A DNA stretch of 5,533 bases from Anaerolineaceae bacterium (GTDB lineage: Bacteria; Chloroflexota; Anaerolineae; Anaerolineales; Anaerolineaceae): the NCBI GenBank assembly GCA_021107195.1, contig JAIOTF010000405.1, positions 1 to 5,533 of the forward strand, read 5' to 3'. Below the pieces are notes generated by a model. The model worked only from the letters and a program-made list of their open reading frames with translations. It did no database searches and was not told where the DNA came from. A program made the position numbers and the translations under genes. Of the stretch, positions 1-4,990 are shown in pieces. Position 1 is the stretch's first letter, and each line of letters opens with the position of its first letter.

Positions 1-398
1 CCAACAGCAGACAGCAAAGCCATCGGAATGGTGAGAATAACTGTCCACTTTTCCTGCCATTTTTGAGCTTCCCGCGGATTTTCCCGCATTCTCCGCTCCA
101 GCGCCGGAATAATCGGCACAAGGAGCTGCAAAATAATCTGTGCGGTAATATACGGATACACACCCATCGCCAGGATGGAAAACCGTGATACCGTGCCACC
201 AGAAAGCAGATCCAAAAGATTGAACAGGTTTCCAGCAGCCCCGCCAGAACTGGCTAATTGAGCCAGTACTGCGCGGTCAATCCCGGGAACCGGGATATTC
301 GCCGCAAAACGGTAAATCGCCAGTAAGCCTAGTGTGATCAGCAGTTTATTACGAATATCAACTGACTTCCAGAGATAACGCCAAGCTGAACGCTTCAT
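1..398 (-). CDS. secY: Preprotein translocase subunit SecY, N-terminal part (cut by window edge)
   Basis: SecY is the channel-forming membrane protein of the Sec translocon, which exports or inserts proteins across the cytoplasmic membrane. I translated this region by hand: it starts MKRSAWRYLWKSVDIRNK and stays open for 132 full codons to the window edge, where the rest of the gene (about 300 more codons in the family) is lost. The first membrane segment lies near residues 18-36 and ends in the family motif IPVPG (35-39). The plug region LLDLLSGG lies at 61-68, followed by SRFSILAMGVYPYITAQII (71-89), which matches the SecY second-helix signature. ATG at 398 has an AGGAG site (407-411) 8 nt upstream. 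The gene starts 26 nt after rplO, the usual spc-operon position. The cytosolic loop at about 101-118 does not resemble the common GRxKINQYTR form. Identity is firm. Confidence 0.97.
   Translation of the reverse strand, partial: MKRSAWRYLWKSVDIRNKLLITLGLLAIYRFAANIPVPGIDRAVLAQLASSGGAAGNLFNLLDLLSGGTVSRFSILAMGVYPYITAQIILQLLVPIIPALERRMRENPREAQKWQEKWTVILTIPMALLSAV
249..296 (-). other. Two adjacent 7-bp inverted repeats in the secY 5' coding region
   Basis: ACTGGCT (249-255) pairs with AGCCAGT (261-267) around a 5-nt loop, and ATCCCGG (280-286) pairs with CCGGGAT (290-296) around a 3-nt loop. They cover secY codons 35-50, including the conserved IPVPG codons, so the second is largely explained by coding. 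About two such 7-bp hairpins are expected by chance in 5.5 kb; only their closeness is notable. Confidence 0.4.
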
Positions 399-424
399 GC
401 GAAGGACTCCTCTTTTTCAGCCGA

Positions 425-880
425 TCAAGCAATGATTTCGACAGTGCCGCCAGCAGCCTTAATTTTTACGAGGGCGCCCTTGCTGACACGATGAACCTTT
501 ACCTTCAACGGAACTGAAATCTCTCCGTGACCTAAAATCACAACAGGATTTTTAGGTTTGCTCAACAAATTGACTTTCGCCAAAGATTCCGGCGTGACTT
601 CATCATTCGCTGAAAAACGGCTCATCAGCAATGCGACATTGACTTCATTGTATTCAACCCGGTTGATTGGAGTGAAGCCTTCACCACGCATAAACGGTAA
701 CCGACGGAAGAACGGTAAATTACCGCCCTGACGATACAGATGGCCGCCTGAACCAGAACGTGAGTTCTGTCCCTTTTGACCGCGTCCGCTCGTCTTACCC
801 AATCCGGAACCATAACCACGACCTCGCCGAGTTCGCTTCTTGGTGGCGCCATCATTGGGTGTAAGTTCATGCAATTTCAT
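425..880 (-). CDS. rplO: Large-subunit ribosomal protein L15 (uL15)
   Basis: L15 is a late-assembling 50S protein that threads a basic extension into 23S rRNA. The 151-residue product has the usual length. Residues 18-42 carry the glycine- and arginine-rich RGRGYGSGLGKTSGRGQKGQ block typical of the L15 N-terminus. RRLPFMRGEGF follows at 59-69. The C-terminal domain, about 80-151, contains VVILGHGEI (113-121) and ends KAAGGTVEIIA. The usual GFEGGQ patch reads YRQGGN here (49-54), so phenylalanine-glutamate and the final glutamine are replaced. The ATG at 880 lies 8 nt after the rpmD stop. Its AGGTG site (886-890) overlaps that stop, implying coupled translation. secY follows after 26 nt. Confidence 0.98.
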   Translation of the reverse strand: MKLHELTPNDGATKKRTRRGRGYGSGLGKTSGRGQKGQNSRSGSGGHLYRQGGNLPFFRRLPFMRGEGFTPINRVEYNEVNVALLMSRFSANDEVTPESLAKVNLLSKPKNPVVILGHGEISVPLKVKVHRVSKGALVKIKAAGGTVEIIA

Positions 881-888
881 ACTAACAC

Positions 889-1083
889 CTACTCTTCCAC
901 GCGAACCAGATGACTGATTTTCGCGATCATTCCCCGAATAACTTCGGTATCATTTTGCACTACAGTCTGGTTCATCTTGCGCAAGCCCAAAGCACGCACG
1001 GTCCGTTTTTGGCGAATCGAGTAGCCAATCGGGCTCTTCACCAGCGTAATGCTCAATTTTTTGGGAGCTTTTTTCCTAGGCAT
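889..1083 (-). CDS. rpmD: Large-subunit ribosomal protein L30 (uL30), bacterial short form
   Basis: L30 is a small 50S protein, absent from some bacterial lineages, so its presence is mildly informative. The 64-residue product has the usual short bacterial length. SITLVKSPIG (11-20), TVRALGLRKMNQTV (28-41) and the end MIAKISHLVRVEE are the family signature. The N-terminus MPRKKAPKK is somewhat longer and more basic than the usual MAKLKIT-type start. ATG at 1083 overlaps the end of rpsE by 8 nt in a different frame. The ribosome-binding site GGAGG (1088-1092) lies wholly inside the last rpsE codons, only 4 nt from the start codon, or 3 nt if GGAGGG is counted. That favours start by terminating rpsE ribosomes. 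No alternative start fits the family alignment better. Confidence 0.97.
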   Translation of the reverse strand: MPRKKAPKKLSITLVKSPIGYSIRQKRTVRALGLRKMNQTVVQNDTEVIRGMIAKISHLVRVEE

Positions 1084-1621
1084 TCTCCCTCCGATCCCAG
1101 TAAGGCTTCAGATCCTGGACGGGTTTTCCGCGTCGGGCTGCTGCCTCTTCTGGTGTCTTCAACTGCTGAAGCGCATCAAACGTTGCCTTGACCACGTTTA
1201 GCACATTCGCACTGCCCAGTGACTTCGTGAGAATATCGCGGATACCCACAGCTTCCAAAACTGCACGCACACTGCTGCCGGCGATAACGCCGGTACCAGG
1301 AGAAGCAGGTTTCAGCAAAACTTTGGCACCTCCCACCCGCCCCAGAACTTCATGAGGAATGGTGGTTCCAATCTTGGAGACCGGAAGCATATTCTTTCGG
1401 GCACGCTCTGTTGCCTTGCGCATGGCATCCGGCACGGCATTTGCCTTGCCAACACCCATGCCAACGTTTCCATTATTATCGCCAACGACTACTGTCGCTC
1501 GAAATTGAAACCTGCGGCCGCCCTTCACAACTTTAGCGACACGTGCGATCTCAATCACGCGCTCATCATACTGATCTTCAACCGTCTGCGACTTTTTATA
1601 TCGGCTTTTTCTATTATCCAT
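1076..1621 (-). CDS. rpsE: Small-subunit ribosomal protein S5 (uS5)
   Basis: S5 sits at the mRNA entry side of the 30S subunit, contacts S4 and S8, and affects decoding accuracy. The 181-residue product is full length. The N-terminal double-stranded-RNA-binding-like domain covers about 20-84 and contains RVAKVVKGGRRFQFRA (27-42), then GDNNGNVGMGVGKA (47-60). The C-terminal domain covers about 90-155, with PASPGTGVIAGSSVRAVLE (105-123) and the helix around DILTKSLGS. ATG at 1621 has an AGGA site (1628-1631) 6 nt upstream and lies 19 nt after the rplR stop. The final codons (RRENA) double as the ribosome-binding site and first bases of rpmD, with which it overlaps by 8 nt. Confidence 0.98.
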   Translation of the reverse strand: MDNRKSRYKKSQTVEDQYDERVIEIARVAKVVKGGRRFQFRATVVVGDNNGNVGMGVGKANAVPDAMRKATERARKNMLPVSKIGTTIPHEVLGRVGGAKVLLKPASPGTGVIAGSSVRAVLEAVGIRDILTKSLGSANVLNVVKATFDALQQLKTPEEAAARRGKPVQDLKPYWDRRENA

Positions 1622-1640
1622 ATCAGGTCCTCTTCACGCA

Positions 1641-2006
1641 CTAGAACTTGAGGCCGGCTTCGCGGGCACTATCAGCCAACGTTTTTACACGGCCAATAAA
1701 TTTATAACCACCGCGATCAAAGACCACTTCAGTGACGCCCTTATCAAGGGCACGTTCTGCAACCAGCTTACCGACCAATGCAGCCTGCTCGGTTTTCGTA
1801 AGCCCGTTAACCTTGTCACGAAGTTCACGATCAACTGATGATGCGGTAACCAAAGTGCGGCCATCTTCATCATCAATCACTTGGGCATAAATTCCTACCA
1901 AACTACGAAACACACACAACCGCGGACGTGCCGGGCTGCCACTCACGTGTTTTCGAACACGTGCATGGCGTCGAAGTCTAGCTTCATTACGAGTCATTCT
2001 TGCCAT
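1641..2006 (-). CDS. rplR: Large-subunit ribosomal protein L18 (uL18)
   Basis: L18 binds 5S rRNA together with L5 and attaches it to the 50S central protuberance. The 121-residue product starts MARMTRNEARLRRHARVRK, the basic, flexible 5S-binding tail. It continues with SPARPRLCVFRS (24-35) and YAQVIDD and ends with the family signature VFDRGGYKFIGRVKTLADSAREAGLKF (positions 95-121; the diagnostic core is FDRGGY.Y/F.GRV). The frame stays open upstream to 2198, but that part overlaps rplF and has no L18 similarity. ATG at 2006, 13 nt after the rplF stop, has an AAGGG-type site (2014-2018) 7 nt upstream, so I chose it. A second ATG at 1997 is possible but lacks such a site. A perfect 8-bp hairpin falls in codons 15-21. 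Confidence 0.97.
   Translation of the reverse strand: MARMTRNEARLRRHARVRKHVSGSPARPRLCVFRSLVGIYAQVIDDEDGRTLVTASSVDRELRDKVNGLTKTEQAALVGKLVAERALDKGVTEVVFDRGGYKFIGRVKTLADSAREAGLKF
1944..1963 (-). other. Perfect 8-bp inverted repeat with a 4-nt loop inside rplR
   Basis: Positions 1944-1951 and 1956-1963 are exact reverse complements. The mRNA reads CACGTGTT-CGAA-AACACGTG, and both arms contain the palindrome CACGTG. It covers rplR codons 15-21 (A-R-V-R-K-H-V), starting about 43 nt after the first base of the start codon. Chance expectation for an 8-bp stem with a loop of 3-8 nt is roughly 0.5 in this window, so it may be coincidence. Confidence 0.5.
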
Positions 2007-2019
2007 AGCTCTACCCTTA

Positions 2020-2565
2020 CTAAACTGTCTTGCCGGCTTTACCGGCTTTACGACGGACGTACTCACCCTTGTAGCGAATACCTTTACCCTTATAGGGTTC
2101 TGGCGGGCGAATCTTCCGGATATCTGCAGCCACCTGACCAACAACCTCTTTGTCATAACCGCTGACAGAGAGCGTGCGTGCCTTGGGGTCAGCCTCAAAG
2201 CTGATCCCCTCGGGTGGATCTACCTCCACTGGGTGGGAGTAGCCAACATTAATTACAAGTTTTTTGCCATTCATTTCGGCGCGGTAACCTACACCCTGAA
2301 TTTCCAGCTCACGAGTGAAACCAGTGCTCACACCAGTGACCATATTCTGAATGACAGCCCGTGTTGTTCCATGGATGGCACGTGCAAATGCTTCGTCAGA
2401 GCTGCGTTCCACAATCACCTGGTTCTCTTCCTGCCGAATAGAAACCTCTGGCAGGAACTGGCGTTTCATTGTGCCTTTTGAGCCCTTGACCTGCACCTCA
2501 TTGTTGGAGATGCTTACTTGCACGCCCGCCGGAATTTCTATCGGCAAACGACCTATACGAGACAC
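2020..2565 (-). CDS. rplF: Large-subunit ribosomal protein L6 (uL6), GTG start
   Basis: L6 lies near the sarcin-ricin loop and the factor-binding region of the 50S subunit. It has two similar alpha/beta domains, about residues 1-82 and 83-165 here. The product starts (V/M)SRIGRLPIEIPAGV, the family N-terminus, and is 181 residues long. The C-terminal signature PPEPYKGKGIRY lies at 154-165, followed by a basic tail, RRKAGKAGK. The start is GTG at 2565. The frame is open further upstream to 2619, but that stretch overlaps rpsH and does not look like L6. An almost ideal AAGGAGGT site sits just before the GTG. The gap from the rpsH stop is 25 nt. rplR follows 13 nt after the stop. Confidence 0.97.
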   Translation of the reverse strand: MSRIGRLPIEIPAGVQVSISNNEVQVKGSKGTMKRQFLPEVSIRQEENQVIVERSSDEAFARAIHGTTRAVIQNMVTGVSTGFTRELEIQGVGYRAEMNGKKLVINVGYSHPVEVDPPEGISFEADPKARTLSVSGYDKEVVGQVAADIRKIRPPEPYKGKGIRYKGEYVRRKAGKAGKTV

Positions 2566-2571
2566 GATTCT

Positions 2572-2579
2572 ACCTCCTT
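2572..2579 (-). promoter_or_regulatory. Ribosome-binding site that fixes the GTG start of rplF
   Basis: On the minus strand the sequence AAGGAGGT occurs here, matching the anti-Shine-Dalgarno sequence over eight bases and ending 6 nt before the GTG at 2565 (7 nt from the AGGAGG core). It is the strongest such site in the window and decides the GTG over the upstream in-frame extension. Strong pairing may offset the weaker start codon; that last point is inference. Confidence 0.9.
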
Positions 2580-2590
2580 GCTCCCGTTGA

Positions 2591-3004
2591 TCACCAAACT
2601 TTACAGATGATCTCACCACCCACGCCGAGCTGTCGGGCTCGCTGGCCGGTCATCACACCCTTGGGAGTGGTAAGGATCGCAACCCCCATCCCGGAAAGAA
2701 CCCAGGGGATTTCGGTCTTTTGTGAGTACATGCGGCGGCCAGGCCGGCTCACTCGCTCTAAGCCAGTGATTACCGGTTGGCGCTCGCGGCGCTCACCTAC
2801 ATACTTCAAACGTACACGCAATACCTTGTGCGAGGGTCGCTCGCCATCAACGATATCATAACTCTTGATGAACCCTTCTTCTTTCAAAATCCGGGCAATC
2901 TCAACTTTGATCTTCGAATTCGGCATCGCTACCATCGATTTTTCGGCCATCAGGCCGTTGCGAATACGAGTTAACATATCAGCAATCGGATCATTCACGC
3001 TCAT
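2591..3004 (-). CDS. rpsH: Small-subunit ribosomal protein S8 (uS8)
   Basis: S8 is a primary binder of the 16S rRNA central domain and, in Escherichia coli, also represses the spc operon by binding its mRNA near rplE. The 137-residue product starts MSVNDPIADMLTRIRNG, the family N-terminus. It has SRPGRRMY at 86-93 and ends with the signature running from GVAILTTPKGVMTG (107-120) through LGVGGEIICKVW (126-137). A TTG two codons upstream (3010) is in frame, but the GGAGGG site leaves it only 1 nt of spacing, so ATG at 3004 with 7 nt is chosen. It lies 17 nt after rpsN and 25 nt before rplF. Residue 101 is tryptophan (EIPWVL), where many S8 proteins have arginine; I consider this lineage variation. 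Confidence 0.98.
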   Translation of the reverse strand: MSVNDPIADMLTRIRNGLMAEKSMVAMPNSKIKVEIARILKEEGFIKSYDIVDGERPSHKVLRVRLKYVGERRERQPVITGLERVSRPGRRMYSQKTEIPWVLSGMGVAILTTPKGVMTGQRARQLGVGGEIICKVW

Positions 3005-3011
3005 TCTCAAA

Positions 3012-3017
3012 CCCTCC
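3012..3017 (-). promoter_or_regulatory. Ribosome-binding site that decides the rpsH start
   Basis: Minus-strand GGAGGG lies 7 nt before the ATG at 3004 but only 1 nt before the in-frame TTG at 3010. Spacing therefore picks the ATG, which also matches the usual S8 N-terminus. Confidence 0.85.
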
Positions 3018-3021
3018 GGGC

Positions 3022-3204
3022 CTACCAGGACGCTTTTCTAACGCCGGGAATTTCACCCTTTAAAGCTAACTCGCGGAAACAAATACGGCACAGTCCAAAT
3101 CGGCGCATATAACCACGCGGCCGTCCACACCTTTTACATCGGTTGCGTACCTGGTTAGGGTACTGCCGTCGTTCCTCACGATACGTCATGCATTTCTTTG
3201 CCAT
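3022..3204 (-). CDS. rpsN: Small-subunit ribosomal protein S14, zinc-binding short form (uS14, type Z)
   Basis: S14 is a late 30S head protein. This is the short 60-60-residue class: 60 residues with a zinc ribbon made by Cys23, Cys26, Cys39 and Cys42 (CKRC ... CRIC). The tail CFRELALKGEIPGVRKASW (42-60) is the family signature. An additional cysteine at residue 5 (MAKKCM) is outside the zinc motif. The frame extends upstream to 3261, but that part overlaps rplE and is unlike S14. ATG at 3204 lies 1 nt after the rplE stop and has an AGGAAGG site (3211-3217) 6 nt upstream, made of rplE's last codons. No second, cysteine-free S14 is in the window, so whether the genome has a zinc-independent copy cannot be judged here. 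Often called rpsZ or rpsN1. Confidence 0.98.
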   Translation of the reverse strand: MAKKCMTYREERRQYPNQVRNRCKRCGRPRGYMRRFGLCRICFRELALKGEIPGVRKASW

Positions 3205-3205
3205 A

Positions 3206-3748
3206 TTATTCCTTCCTGAAAGGCATGCCAAGCATCTGCAACAGTGCCCGCGCCTGCTCATCTGTCTGCGCAGTCGTTACAATCGTAACTTCCATACCCC
3301 GAACCTTATCGATCTCATCGTAGTCAATTTCCGGGAAAATCAATTGTTCCCGCAAACCCAGGGTATAGTTTCCGCGCCCATCAAAAGCATTGGGGGAAAT
3401 GCCGCGAAAGTCCCGCACACGGGGCAATACGACATTCATCAACCGGTCCAGGAAGGCCCACATGCGCTCACCGCGCAGTGTAACCTTTGCACCAATCTCA
3501 CGACCTTCGCGCAACTTGAAATTAGCAATGCTCTTGCGAGCCTTGGTTACGATCGGCCTCTGTCCTGTGATCGTAGTAAGGTCACGAACAGCAGCTTCCA
3601 ATGCCTTTGGGTCGTCCATTGCTTCGCCCAAGCCAATATTTAACACCACCTTTTCAATCCGCGGTGCCTGCATCACATTTCTCAGGTCCAACGCCTTCAT
3701 CAAAGATGGCACGACTTCCTTCTGATACTGCTCTTTCATTCTATTCAT
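3206..3748 (-). CDS. rplE: Large-subunit ribosomal protein L5 (uL5)
   Basis: L5 binds 5S rRNA with L18 and forms part of the central protuberance, touching the P-site tRNA and S13. The 180-residue product has the usual length. It contains KVVLNIGLGEA (33-43), TGQRPIVTKARKSIANFKLR (61-80), GAKVTLRGERMW (86-97), GRGNYTLGLREQLIFPEI (124-141) and the conserved end GMEVTIVTTAQTDEQARALL (151-170). ATG at 3748 is 23 nt after the rplX stop and has a modest AGG site (3755-3757) 6 nt upstream. An ATG three codons in (3739) lacks a site. The last codons, encoding RKE, supply the rpsN ribosome-binding site. In E. coli the S8 repressor site lies at this start; I see no clear stem-loop here. Confidence 0.98.
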   Translation of the reverse strand: MNRMKEQYQKEVVPSLMKALDLRNVMQAPRIEKVVLNIGLGEAMDDPKALEAAVRDLTTITGQRPIVTKARKSIANFKLREGREIGAKVTLRGERMWAFLDRLMNVVLPRVRDFRGISPNAFDGRGNYTLGLREQLIFPEIDYDEIDKVRGMEVTIVTTAQTDEQARALLQMLGMPFRKE

Positions 3749-3771
3749 TGTCTACCTATCTTTTGCCGGGT

Positions 3772-4101
3772 CTATTCAATCAGTGCTTCGCATTTTTTGC
3801 AAATCCGCAGCACCTTTCCTTCTTCACGAGACAGGCTGACCCGCGTTGCTTTGCCACATTTCTGGCAAACCAGCATAACGTTGGAAATATCAATGGGCAT
3901 TTCCAATTTCACAATGCCGGGATTCACGGTGCGACCTTGAGACTGAACCTGACCCTGATGCTTGGTACGCAGGTTCACGCCCTGAACGACAACTCGACCT
4001 TCGTCAGCCAGCACTCTGATAACTTCACCGCGCTTGCCTTTGTCTACCGAGCGACCACTGATCACTTCTACCGTATCTCCCTTGCGAATCTTGAGTTTCA
4101 T
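3772..4101 (-). CDS. rplX: Large-subunit ribosomal protein L24 (uL24), four-cysteine form
   Basis: L24 is one of the first proteins to bind 23S rRNA and starts 50S assembly. The 109-residue product has a KOW motif at about 6-33 (RKGDTVEVISG ... KGKRGEVIRVL), followed by VVVQGVNLRTKH (37-48). The C-terminal half carries MPIDISNVMLVC and two CxxC pairs, Cys79/Cys82 and Cys101/Cys104, which would form a zinc ribbon. E. coli L24 lacks these cysteines, but many bacteria have them. ATG at 4101 has GAGGAG (4111-4116) 9 nt upstream. The 29-nt gap from rplN is the second longest full spacer in the window, and a 9-bp inverted repeat reaches to within 4 nt of the ribosome-binding site. Confidence 0.98.
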   Translation of the reverse strand: MKLKIRKGDTVEVISGRSVDKGKRGEVIRVLADEGRVVVQGVNLRTKHQGQVQSQGRTVNPGIVKLEMPIDISNVMLVCQKCGKATRVSLSREEGKVLRICKKCEALIE

Positions 4102-4119
4102 TTTCTAACTCTCCTCAAT

Positions 4120-4154
4120 TCTCTGGCTGTCTACAATACTTCCGGAGCCAGAGA
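4120..4154 (-). promoter_or_regulatory. Candidate mRNA hairpin spanning the rplN stop, just before the rplX ribosome-binding site
   Basis: Positions 4120-4128 and 4146-4154 are perfect reverse complements (TCTCTGGCT and AGCCAGAGA in the mRNA), giving a 9-bp stem with a 17-nt loop. The rplN stop codon lies in the loop. The stem ends 3 nt before the GAGGAG site of rplX. It has no following T-run, so it is not an intrinsic terminator. Ribosomes finishing rplN would open it, which could couple L24 synthesis to L14; that is inference. A perfect 9-bp repeat with a loop up to about 20 nt is expected by chance roughly 0.4 times in a window this size. Confidence 0.4.
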
Positions 4155-4502
4155 CACGATCTTCATATATCCTTTTTCACGAAGTTCGCGCGCAACCGGG
4201 CCAAAAATACGGGTGCCTCTTGGATTTTGACTTTCTGCATCCAAAATCACTGCCGCATTATCATCAAACCGGATCGAAGAACCGTCTTCTCGACGCCATT
4301 CTTTTGCGGTTCGCACAATAACAGCCTTTACGATTTCGCTCTTTTTTACAGAGCCCTGTGGTGTAGCTGACTTTACCGTGCAGACACAGACGTCGCCAAT
4401 GCGACCATAGCGCCGCTTCGAACCGCCCAACACATGAATGACCAACAGTTCTTTTGCACCGGTGTTATCGGCTACTTTCAGACGTGACTCTTGTTGAATC
4501 AT
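4131..4502 (-). CDS. rplN: Large-subunit ribosomal protein L14 (uL14)
   Basis: L14 lies on the interface side of the 50S subunit, contacts 16S rRNA in the bridge B8 area and is the docking site for the silencing factor RsfS in bacteria that have it. The 123-residue product has the family length. It starts MIQQESRLKVADNTGAKEL and has IHVLGGSKRRYGRIGD (22-37), SSIRFDDNAAVILD (75-88), NPRGTRIFGPVARELR (93-108) and the end KIVSLAPEVL, all strongly conserved. ATG at 4502 lies 3 nt after rpsQ. Its ribosome-binding site (GAGGGAG within 4509-4517) is inside the last rpsQ codons. In E. coli a separate promoter starts spc at rplN; here there is no space for one between the genes. Confidence 0.98.
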   Translation of the reverse strand: MIQQESRLKVADNTGAKELLVIHVLGGSKRRYGRIGDVCVCTVKSATPQGSVKKSEIVKAVIVRTAKEWRREDGSSIRFDDNAAVILDAESQNPRGTRIFGPVARELREKGYMKIVSLAPEVL

Positions 4503-4505
4503 GGC

Positions 4506-4778
4506 TTACTCTCCCTCACCGGCCTCCTGAGCCTCTTCATGGCGGCGCAAGATTGCTTCCACAACCCAACGCTTTGTGGCAGACATCGGGCGACCTTCAA
4601 CAATGCGCACCTCGTCTCCAACCATGCAAGAAAGCTCATCATGTGCTTTCACACGTTTGCTCTCGTGAATAACTTTTCCATACAGCGGATGACGAAACGT
4701 CCGGGTAATTTTCACCACAGCAGTCTTCATCATCTTGTCGCTTGTAACAACACCAGTCAAACGACGTCGTCCGTTCAT
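4506..4778 (-). CDS. rpsQ: Small-subunit ribosomal protein S17 (uS17)
   Basis: S17 is a primary 16S rRNA binder of the 30S body with an OB fold. The 90-residue product has RRRLTGVVTSDKMMKTAVV (4-22), the family start, then RTFRHPLYGKVI (26-37), the HDE and GDEVRIVEGRP segment (46-64) and SATKRWVVEAIL (66-77). The last dozen residues form an acidic, glycine-rich tail (EEAQEAGEGE) beyond the OB fold. ATG at 4778 overlaps the rpmC stop as ATGA, with AAGGTG (4786-4791) 7 nt upstream. The codons of the GEGE tail are also the ribosome-binding site of rplN, 3 nt downstream. Confidence 0.98.
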   Translation of the reverse strand: MNGRRRLTGVVTSDKMMKTAVVKITRTFRHPLYGKVIHESKRVKAHDELSCMVGDEVRIVEGRPMSATKRWVVEAILRRHEEAQEAGEGE

Positions 4779-4990
4779 TTCTTCTCACCTTCCTGGCGAA
4801 TTCCCAGCTCACGTTCTCGTAAAATTGTTTCGAAGCGGGCGATTTGGCGGCGGGTCACCTTCAGACGGCTGGTATCCGTCAATTGGCCCGTAACCGTTTG
4901 GAATCGCAAATTCATCAACTCATGGCGTGTATCTGCCAGTTTTGCTCCAAGCTCTTCCGAAGACAAGAGCCGAATCTCTTCCATGTTCAT
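4775..4990 (-). CDS. rpmC: Large-subunit ribosomal protein L29 (uL29)
   Basis: L29 is a two-helix 50S protein at the polypeptide exit, forming with L23 the docking site for trigger factor and the signal recognition particle. The 71-residue product has MEEIRLLSSEELGAKLADTR (first helix), the signature LMNLRFQTVTGQL (25-37) and RRQIARFETILRERE (47-61), as expected for the family. ATG at 4990 overlaps the rplP stop as ATGA; AAGGAG (4998-5003) is 7 nt upstream, so this start is preferred to the ATG two codons later at 4984. The basic end (GEKK) is read from bases that also form the rpsQ ribosome-binding site. Confidence 0.98.
   Translation of the reverse strand: MNMEEIRLLSSEELGAKLADTRHELMNLRFQTVTGQLTDTSRLKVTRRQIARFETILRERELGIRQEGEKK

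Noticed and set aside
1278..1293. CCGGCG/CGCCGG hairpin with a 4-nt loop in rpsE
   Set aside because: It falls on the codons of the conserved TGVIAGS segment of S5, so protein sequence explains it.
2032..2046. GCCGG/CCGGC hairpin near the end of rplF
   Set aside because: It results from the repeated Ala-Gly-Lys codons of the L6 tail; the stem is only 5 bp and no T-run follows.
2007..2198. Upstream in-frame extension of rplR
   Set aside because: It would overlap rplF by nearly 180 nt, has no L18 similarity, and the ATG at 2006 has its own ribosome-binding site.
2566..2619. Upstream ATG extension of rplF
   Set aside because: It overlaps rpsH and adds 18 residues unlike L6; the GTG at 2565 follows an AAGGAGGT site and gives the family N-terminus.
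3205..3261. Upstream extension of rpsN with several cysteines
   Set aside because: The 19 extra residues overlap the end of rplE in another frame; the extra cysteines are accidental, and MAKK at 3204 is the family start.
3749..3771. E. coli-like S8 operator at the rplX-rplE junction
   Set aside because: The 23-nt gap and the first rplE codons show no convincing stem with an internal loop by eye.
3601..4230. Long plus-strand open frame of 209 codons antisense to rplE, rplX and rplN
   Set aside because: It lies opposite three certain genes, resembles no family I know and is a mirror of their codon pattern. Other plus-strand frames (for example 3143-3643, 4491-5036) were rejected for the same reason.
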